Assembly (NCBI GenBank): GCA_035622315.1
Contig: DASPVP010000105.1
Coordinates: 1-11,024, forward strand
Direction: 5' to 3'
Length of the DNA stretch: 11,024 bases
Source of the DNA: JAJPHJ01 sp035622315
Lineage (GTDB): Bacteria; Vulcanimicrobiota; Vulcanimicrobiia; Eremiobacterales; Eremiobacteraceae
The notes beneath the pieces were generated by a model. It was not told the DNA's origin, searched no databases, and worked only from the letters and a program-made list of their open reading frames with translations. Below, piece by piece: positions 7,437 through 11,024 of this stretch; position 1 is the first letter of the stretch, and every line of letters begins with the position of its first letter. The position numbers were made by a program, and so were the translations under genes.

Positions 7437-8041
7437 GACGTCCGTGCTTTCCTATCCAATGACAAGATGTATCCGATGACGATCTGTCCGATGCCGAATC
7501 CGGCGGGCATCACCCAAAATGCGAGCGGGGAGTAGTTGTCGGGCGCAAGGATCAGCGCCGCACCCGCGACCCCGAATGCGCACGCCACGTAGATGACTGC
7601 GCGCGGCAACATCGCACGCGATGCGAAAAGCCCTATACCATAAGATGCGTACCAAACGCCAGGCAGGAGGGCGATCAATCCGTGCCCGATCATCGCGAGA
7701 CTCATCACAGCGCCTAGGCCGATCGCGGGAAGGATGGCGATGCCGACCGTGCGCGTCTGCCGGCGCTCGTGCGATCGCGCGATCCGGATGTACCAGACGA
7801 GCAGCGCTCCGTAGTTGATCGCCAGTGCAGCGGCGAGGCAAACGAGCCAGATCGTCAGGTAGTGCTGCAGATCCGTGGCCGTGCGCGGGTGAGGAGCGAG
7901 AACCCATTGTGCGACGCCCGCGAGCAGCGCGATGCAACCGCTTAGGGCGGCGGCCGACGCCGAGTACCCGCGGAACTCCTGGACGCTTGCGAGGCGATCC
8001 CGGACTTCCGCCAAGTCCGCGAGCGCGCGTTCCACTTCCAT
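7433..8041 (-). CDS. Six-helix membrane protein paired with regulator
   Basis: A 202-residue protein. The N-terminus is a charged helix (MEVERALADLAEVRDRLASV), followed by about six hydrophobic segments near residues 29-48, 62-85, 98-118, 121-141, 147-166 and 172-193, and a basic C-terminus (LDRKARTS). No transport or enzyme signature is visible. It is the first gene of the operon and overlaps the regulator start by four bases, so it may sense or respond to the same signal; that is inference. The ATG at 8041 has GAGG only one base upstream. A GTG two codons later, at 8035, has GAGG at an ideal seven bases and may be the true start. If transcription begins near 8042, the mRNA would instead be leaderless with the ATG. 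Confidence 0.82.
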   Translation of the reverse strand: MEVERALADLAEVRDRLASVQEFRGYSASAAALSGCIALLAGVAQWVLAPHPRTATDLQHYLTIWLVCLAAALAINYGALLVWYIRIARSHERRQTRTVGIAILPAIGLGAVMSLAMIGHGLIALLPGVWYASYGIGLFASRAMLPRAVIYVACAFGVAGAALILAPDNYSPLAFWVMPAGFGIGQIVIGYILSLDRKARTS

Positions 8042-8046
8042 GCCTC

Positions 8047-8063
8047 ACTTTGTACCACAAAGT
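8047..8063. promoter_or_regulatory. Palindromic operator candidate
   Basis: The sequence ACTTTGTACCACAAAGT is a perfect inverted repeat with 7-base arms (ACTTTGT/ACAAAGT) around a 3-base centre. It covers the predicted -10 box of the operon and ends six bases before the ATG of the membrane-protein gene. Size and symmetry suit a dimeric winged-helix protein, and the regulator encoded second in the operon is the natural candidate to bind it. Binding is inferred, not shown. Confidence 0.6.
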
Positions 8064-8077
8064 CAGCCCGATTGCAA
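8049..8077 (-). promoter_or_regulatory. Predicted promoter of the membrane protein-regulator-uppS-PHP operon
   Basis: On the minus strand a -35-like TTGCAA (8072-8077) is followed by a 17-base spacer and a -10-like TACAAA (8049-8054); each box matches four of six consensus bases. The expected start of transcription is near 8042, almost on the ATG at 8041. The overlap of the -10 box with a perfect palindrome strengthens the assignment. Confidence 0.55.
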
Positions 8078-8080
8078 CGT

Positions 8081-8100
8081 GCCCGCGTCCTAGCGCGGGC
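8081..8100. repeat. GC-rich perfect inverted repeat in divergent region
   Basis: Arms GCCCGCG (8081-8087) and CGCGGGC (8094-8100) flank a 6-base loop TCCTAG. It lies just upstream of the minus-strand -35 box, between the two divergent promoters. No T-run follows on either strand, so it does not look like an intrinsic terminator. It may be a protein site or simply a stable hairpin. Confidence 0.5.
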
Positions 8101-8152
8101 CCGGCCGAGGCGCGACGGGACCAAAGGGAACGGTCGCAGATTGGACTTGTGG

Positions 8153-8184
8153 CAGGTTCAAGACCTGTCCGACGATGGTATAGT
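8153..8184 (+). promoter_or_regulatory. Predicted ilvE promoter (extended -10) with small inverted repeat
   Basis: A TATAGT at 8179-8184 preceded by TGG forms an extended -10 box (TGnTATAAT type). The -35 region holds TTCAAG at 8157-8162 with a 16-base spacer, a poor match. It lies inside an inverted repeat with arms CAGGT (8153-8157) and ACCTG (8163-8167), which could bind a regulator. Transcription would begin near 8191, giving a leader of about 37 bases before the ATG at 8228. Confidence 0.5.
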
Positions 8185-8227
8185 AATGGAAGCGCTGAAT
8201 TGCACAGCGGAAAGCGAGCAAGATACG

Positions 8228-9199
8228 ATGGAGCTGAACGACCTTCAAATCTACCACAACGGCAAGTTCGTGCGGTATGGGGATGCCAAGATCGGACTCC
8301 TCACGCACGGGTTGAATTATGGCACCGGTTGTTTTGAAGGCATACGCGGCTATTGGAACGAGTCGCAAGAACAGCTCTATATCTTCCGGTTGGCCGATCA
8401 CTTCGACCGCTTGCGCCGCTCTGCGAGCTTGCTGCGTGTCTCTCTCGAGGAGACTGCAGCACAGCTGAGCGCCCACACGGTCCAGCTCGTACGCGCCAAC
8501 AAGTTCCGCAAGGACGTCTACATCCGTCCCATCGTCTTCAAGTCGGCCGAGGAGATCGGCGTCCGCCTTCATGGCGTCGATCATGACCTGAGCATCGTGG
8601 CGCTGCCGCACAAGCCCTACATCGATTCGTCGAAGGGCCTCTCAGCGACGGTCTCGTCCTGGCGCCGCATCGATGACAACTCGGCGCCGGCGCGCGCAAA
8701 ACTGACGGGGATCTACGTAGGCTCCGCGCTCGCGAAGAGCGATGCCGTCAAGAGCGGGTTCGACGAGGCGATTTTGCTAACCGCGGAAGGTCACGTGGCG
8801 GAAGGCAGTGCGGAGAACATCTTCATCGTCCGCGACGGCATGGTGATCACTCCGCCTGTCACGGACAACATCCTCGAAGGCATCACGCGGCTGACCATCA
8901 TGGAGCTCGTCGCGAGCGAACTGGGCTTGAAAGTGGCGGAACGCAGCATCGACCGCACCGAGCTCTACCAGGCTGACGAGGTCTTCTTCACCGGAACTGC
9001 GGTTGGGGTATCGCCCGTCGTTCAGATCGACCACCGCGCCATCGGCGACGGCAACGTGGGGAAGGTCAGCGCCGCACTCGTACACCTGTACGATGAGATC
9101 GTGTCCGGCCAGCTTAGCCAGTACGGGCGGTGGTTGACACCGTGCTATCCTGTAGCGCGGAATTCGTCGTTGAAAAGCTCGAAAGCAGCGGCGCAATAG
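8228..9199 (+). CDS. ilvE: Branched-chain amino acid aminotransferase
   Basis: A 323-residue fold-type IV PLP enzyme that transfers the amino group between glutamate and the 2-oxo acids of leucine, isoleucine and valine. Family motifs are HGLNYGTGCFEGIRGY (27-42), DHFDRL (57-62), ARAKLTGIYV (155-164) with the Schiff-base lysine K158, HVAEGSAENIF (189-199), ILEGITR (215-221) and FFTGTAVGVSPV (253-264). IlvE proteins are usually close to 305 residues; the last 20 or so after WLTPC are an extra polar tail. The ATG at 8228 is chosen because an extended -10 box sits at 8179-8184, which would leave an in-frame ATG at 8186 outside or at the very edge of the transcript. Shine-Dalgarno complementarity is weak. 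D-amino acid transaminase or aminodeoxychorismate lyase are less likely alternatives in the same fold. Confidence 0.94.
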   Translation: MELNDLQIYHNGKFVRYGDAKIGLLTHGLNYGTGCFEGIRGYWNESQEQLYIFRLADHFDRLRRSASLLRVSLEETAAQLSAHTVQLVRANKFRKDVYIRPIVFKSAEEIGVRLHGVDHDLSIVALPHKPYIDSSKGLSATVSSWRRIDDNSAPARAKLTGIYVGSALAKSDAVKSGFDEAILLTAEGHVAEGSAENIFIVRDGMVITPPVTDNILEGITRLTIMELVASELGLKVAERSIDRTELYQADEVFFTGTAVGVSPVVQIDHRAIGDGNVGKVSAALVHLYDEIVSGQLSQYGRWLTPCYPVARNSSLKSSKAAAQ

Positions 9200-9244
9200 C
9201 GTCCTAATCGCGGGGACGCCAAGTTAGGCCTTTGTGCCTTGCTT
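9199..9244 (+). terminator. Weak terminator-like hairpins after ilvE
   Basis: Directly at the ilvE stop, GCGTCC (9199-9204) can pair with GGACGC (9214-9219). A second short stem, AGGC (9226-9229) with GCCT (9236-9239), is followed by TGCTTTT. Neither is a classic stem plus long T-run, and the second overlaps the -35 box of the next promoter. Termination here is possible but uncertain. Confidence 0.3.
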
Positions 9245-9268
9245 TTGTCGTATATTCTCATCTATAAT
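9239..9268 (+). promoter_or_regulatory. Predicted promoter with consensus -10
   Basis: A perfect TATAAT lies at 9263-9268, with TTGCTT at 9239-9244 as a partial -35 (18-base spacer). The surrounding bases are AT-rich compared with the rest of the window. The expected transcript starts near 9275 and runs through the structured leader into the 35-codon ORF. Confidence 0.6.
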
Positions 9269-9509
9269 GGGGTGTGACGGGTATCACATTTCCGCCCGTC
9301 GGTATTAGTATAGGCTCGGGTGAAACGGCTCGACCCATTCACGTGAGATGGATCGAGAGAGTTGCCGAGCAGGCGCTCTGGGACCGGTGACGCGTGATGG
9401 TGGCAGCCACACTCGTCACGCAACCGCGGCGAAGCGGTTATCCTAAAACGCCTGCCCTGTGGACGGAACGCCATCCGAGACCTCTGCACTAAGAAGAAGG
9501 AGCCTTCTC
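9269..9509 (+). ncRNA. Candidate structured leader RNA (riboswitch-like or sRNA), class unknown
   Basis: This 240-base stretch between the promoter and the small ORF has no long coding frame that I believe, but is dense in perfect complementary arms. GACGGG (9276-9281) pairs with CCCGTC (9295-9300). GCTCGG (9314-9319) pairs with CCGAGC (9365-9370), enclosing CTCGA/TCGAG (9329-9333, 9353-9357) and CCAT/ATGG (9335-9338, 9348-9351). GCAGGCG (9369-9375) pairs with CGCCTGC (9449-9455), enclosing GTGACG/CGTCAC (9387-9392, 9414-9419) with an inner GTGG/CCAC stem, and AACCGC/GCGGTT (9422-9427, 9434-9439) with loop GGCGAA. Together this forms a multi-stem fold with a three-way junction. I compared it mentally with the cobalamin, c-di-GMP, SAM, TPP and glycine riboswitch cores, 6S and SRP RNA, and found no match. 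The fold is visible in the sequence; the function is not. Confidence 0.5.
9497..9502 (+). promoter_or_regulatory. Ribosome binding site AAGGAG inside a palindrome
   Basis: AAGGAG lies seven bases before the ATG at 9510, one of the best Shine-Dalgarno sequences in the window. It is part of the perfect palindrome AGAAGGAGCCTTCT (9495-9508), so local pairing could reduce ribosome access. Confidence 0.7.
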
Positions 9510-9617
9510 ATGCTAGTTCTACTCGGTGGAGTTCTCAGCGTTGTCCACGCCTTGGGTGGTGTGCTGGCGGCAGCATCCCACTTCTTCTCGATCCTTTCAG
9601 ACACGCCGATTTTCTAA
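9510..9617 (+). CDS. Small hydrophobic protein, 35 residues, unknown function
   Basis: An ATG with an excellent AAGGAG seven bases upstream opens 35 codons ending in TAA. The protein starts MLVLLGGVLSVVHALGG and continues through an alanine-rich stretch into ASHFFSILSD and TPIF at the end. Apart from two histidines and one aspartate it has no charged residue, and residues 1-28 could form one membrane-spanning or membrane-lying helix. It follows a predicted promoter and a long structured leader. Small hydrophobic proteins of this kind include type I toxins, leader or signalling peptides and small membrane-protein regulators; the sequence does not decide between them. Its TAA overlaps the stop of the convergent HD-GYP gene by four bases. 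A translated gene is likely because of the ribosome binding site and promoter, but no family is recognised. Confidence 0.6.
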   Translation: MLVLLGGVLSVVHALGGVLAAASHFFSILSDTPIF

Positions 9618-10909
9618 CTCACAATCTCATTTAAAAGAGCAACGAGCCTAGGATCGTAAAGCGTTCCGCTGCTGTCGCGAAGCAGCGTGAGCGCTTTTTC
9701 TTTTCCTACCTTTTCGGCACCATCGTAGCCGGTGAGCGAGCGTACATAGGCGCGCGCGATAGTGATGATCCGCGACGCCAACGGGATTTCCTCACCGCGT
9801 AGCCCGCGCGGATACCCGGTCCCGTCGTAGTGTTCGCCGTGGAACTCGATCCAGTCAGCGATTCGTCCCGGCAACAACGCATCGGATGCACGCACCATGA
9901 GCGCGCCCCAGCGCGGATAGGTTATGCGCTGCGTCTCCTCGCGAGTGTTCAGCCCTCTTCCCGACCGTACTCTTGCGGGAAGCCGCGCCTTCCCGATCTC
10001 ATGAAGCTGCGCCGCGAACCCGAGTGCTTGAACGTCGCTCTTTGACATGCCCATCCGACGTCCGAGCATTTCTGATATGTTTTGGACCTCGGACGAGAAC
10101 TCGACATCCTCGGTGTCGGTCAACCTCACGAGATCACGCACAAGGCCCTCCGCTTGGTCTTGCGCTCGTTCCAGCTTGTGCAATTGCGCCGTGATACCAA
10201 GGACGTCTTGGACGACCTTTATTTGAGCAACCACGACGTAGAAGATCGTTGTCGCCAAGAGTCCGCCGAATTTGTACGTGGCCACAAGCAGATAGGCATA
10301 CACCGATGCAACGATACCGATGCGCAGAAGTTGCGTCATCACGAAAGGCTTGCCGTTTATCAGCAGATACATATCGACCAGCACGATGTTGGCGCTCTGC
10401 CAAGCAAGACCAACGACCACGATACCGAGGAACACGCCCAAGCTGGCCAATTGATGCGGGAGGTGCGCCGTGAGATGCTGCGTTAGATTCCAGGTTCCGA
10501 GCACCGCGTAGGAAGCGATGACCGAGGTCGATAGTTGCATCAGAGTCTTCAGCCCGATGAGCCTACTCCAATTGCCTCCATCTGAACGTACGACCCGCCA
10601 TTGCAGCGTAATGCCGCTCAATGCCGCAAGCACGAGGATCCACGGTCCAAAGACGATTCCACTCGCCGACATGAGCGCGGTGAGTGGCGCTACGTTGGCT
10701 GCGGCCGTTTTGACGGGGCGCTCCATCGTCGCAAGGAATGCGGCGACGAGCCCTACTTGTATAAGTGTGCCGAGCCTGAGATCGAAATGCGGCTGGAAAA
10801 AATAGATGAGTAAGACCGAAATACCGGCGAGGCTGTATGCGTACAGCTGCGTGACGACGTCACGCCAACTATCGCGCTCTGATCGTGCGTGGTCCCCTGC
10901 CAAAGCCAC
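9614..10909 (-). CDS. Membrane-anchored HD-GYP-like protein with degenerate metal site
   Basis: A 431-residue protein starting at GTG. Residues 22-232 contain about seven hydrophobic segments with no sensor motif that I recognise. A helical linker rich in charged residues (238-265) leads to an HD-GYP-like domain at about 265-431. The GYP signature is well kept: YDGTGYPRGLRGEEIPLASR (361-380). Metal-site positions are altered. The HD pair is QLHEIGK (H303, E304 instead of Asp), the expected HP becomes YP (Y331), the usual HHE becomes HGE (H357, G358), and the final ADxxDA becomes ARAYVR (R386). Active HD-GYP proteins hydrolyse cyclic di-GMP; this one probably binds a ligand or partner rather than cleaving it, but that is inference. 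The start is fixed by an in-frame stop 10 bases upstream. No good Shine-Dalgarno sequence is seen. Confidence 0.85.
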   Translation of the reverse strand: MALAGDHARSERDSWRDVVTQLYAYSLAGISVLLIYFFQPHFDLRLGTLIQVGLVAAFLATMERPVKTAAANVAPLTALMSASGIVFGPWILVLAALSGITLQWRVVRSDGGNWSRLIGLKTLMQLSTSVIASYAVLGTWNLTQHLTAHLPHQLASLGVFLGIVVVGLAWQSANIVLVDMYLLINGKPFVMTQLLRIGIVASVYAYLLVATYKFGGLLATTIFYVVVAQIKVVQDVLGITAQLHKLERAQDQAEGLVRDLVRLTDTEDVEFSSEVQNISEMLGRRMGMSKSDVQALGFAAQLHEIGKARLPARVRSGRGLNTREETQRITYPRWGALMVRASDALLPGRIADWIEFHGEHYDGTGYPRGLRGEEIPLASRIITIARAYVRSLTGYDGAEKVGKEKALTLLRDSSGTLYDPRLVALLNEIVS

Positions 10910-10918
10910 GGGTGTGTC

Positions 10919-11024
10919 TTACGCCTTTCCCTCGCGGGCGTTGTGTCCCCCAGCACTCCCAGCCAGTACAACGCTTCGCGCTACCGTTCTCAGTATATCG
11001 TCTATGCGACGCATGTGAGGAAGC
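10919..11024 (-). CDS. End of a short or truncated reading frame upstream of the HD-GYP-like gene
   Basis: On the minus strand a frame enters from the right edge and ends at TAA 10919-10921, nine bases before the GTG of the HD-GYP-like gene and in the same frame. An internal ATG at 11014 would give 31 residues starting MRRIDDILRTVARSVVLAGS, an amphipathic helix, then a polar end. It may be the tail of a longer gene starting outside the window, a small ORF coupled to the next gene, or chance. No Shine-Dalgarno sequence is visible before the ATG. The remaining bases between 10910 and 11024 show nothing else that I can support. Confidence 0.3.
   Translation of the reverse strand, partial: LPHMRRIDDILRTVARSVVLAGSAGGHNAREGKA

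Noticed and set aside
8101..8227. Possible T-box or leucine attenuator before ilvE
   Set aside because: No T-box core sequence, no leader peptide rich in Leu/Ile/Val codons and no terminator. The predicted leader is only about 37 bases.
9285..9315. Minus strand contains CCTATACTAATACCGACGGG, slightly like the 3' end of 23S rRNA
   Set aside because: Only a short stretch is similar and no rRNA context surrounds it.
9262..9489. 75-codon minus-strand frame in the intergenic region
   Set aside because: No ribosome binding site or recognisable domain. It is antisense to the structured leader, whose hairpins explain its open frame no better than chance.
1..11024. tRNA genes, CRISPR arrays, insertion sequences
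   Set aside because: No cloverleaf with a TTC-type loop, no regularly spaced repeats and no transposase-like frame or terminal repeats were seen.

Overview
The window looks like chromosomal DNA of a GC-rich bacterium from a poorly cultured lineage. It combines a bacterial family B DNA polymerase, bacterial PolX, UppS and IlvE with exported proteins that end in Pro/Ser/Thr-rich tails. That style fits Eremiobacterota (WPS-2) or a neighbouring phylum, but this is an inference from style alone; no rRNA or tRNA is present to place it. Nearly everything is coding and tightly packed. No insertion sequence, integrase, CRISPR array or other mobile element was seen.

Layout. (1) Positions 1-3028, minus strand: a three-gene unit of two exported, proline-tailed proteins of unknown function (possibly related to each other) followed by the first 320 codons of a family B DNA polymerase with an intact DEDDy 3'-5' exonuclease; its polymerase domain lies beyond the left edge. 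(2) Positions 3114-5451, plus strand: a small exported protein and then a complete bacterial PolX (polymerase X core plus PHP nuclease). (3) Positions 8041-5448, minus strand: a compact four-gene operon of a six-helix membrane protein, a winged-helix regulator, UppS and a stand-alone PHP phosphoesterase. The PHP gene ends on the same bases as polX. A perfect palindrome overlaps the predicted -10 box of this operon, suggesting autoregulation. (4) Positions 8228-9199, plus strand: ilvE, divergent from that operon. (5) Positions 9200-9617: an intergenic stretch with a good promoter, about 240 nt that can fold into many perfect helices, then a strong ribosome binding site and a 35-codon hydrophobic ORF. 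(6) Positions 10909-9614, minus strand: a membrane-anchored HD-GYP-like protein whose metal ligands are largely replaced, preceded by the end of another short reading frame at the right edge.

Functional themes are DNA repair and replication accessory enzymes (family B polymerase, PolX, PHP phosphoesterase), the cell-envelope lipid carrier (UppS), branched-chain amino acids (IlvE), and possible cyclic-dinucleotide sensing (degenerate HD-GYP). The least explained part, and the best candidate for something undescribed, is the structured leader plus small hydrophobic ORF at 9239-9617. The degenerate HD-GYP protein convergent with it comes next.
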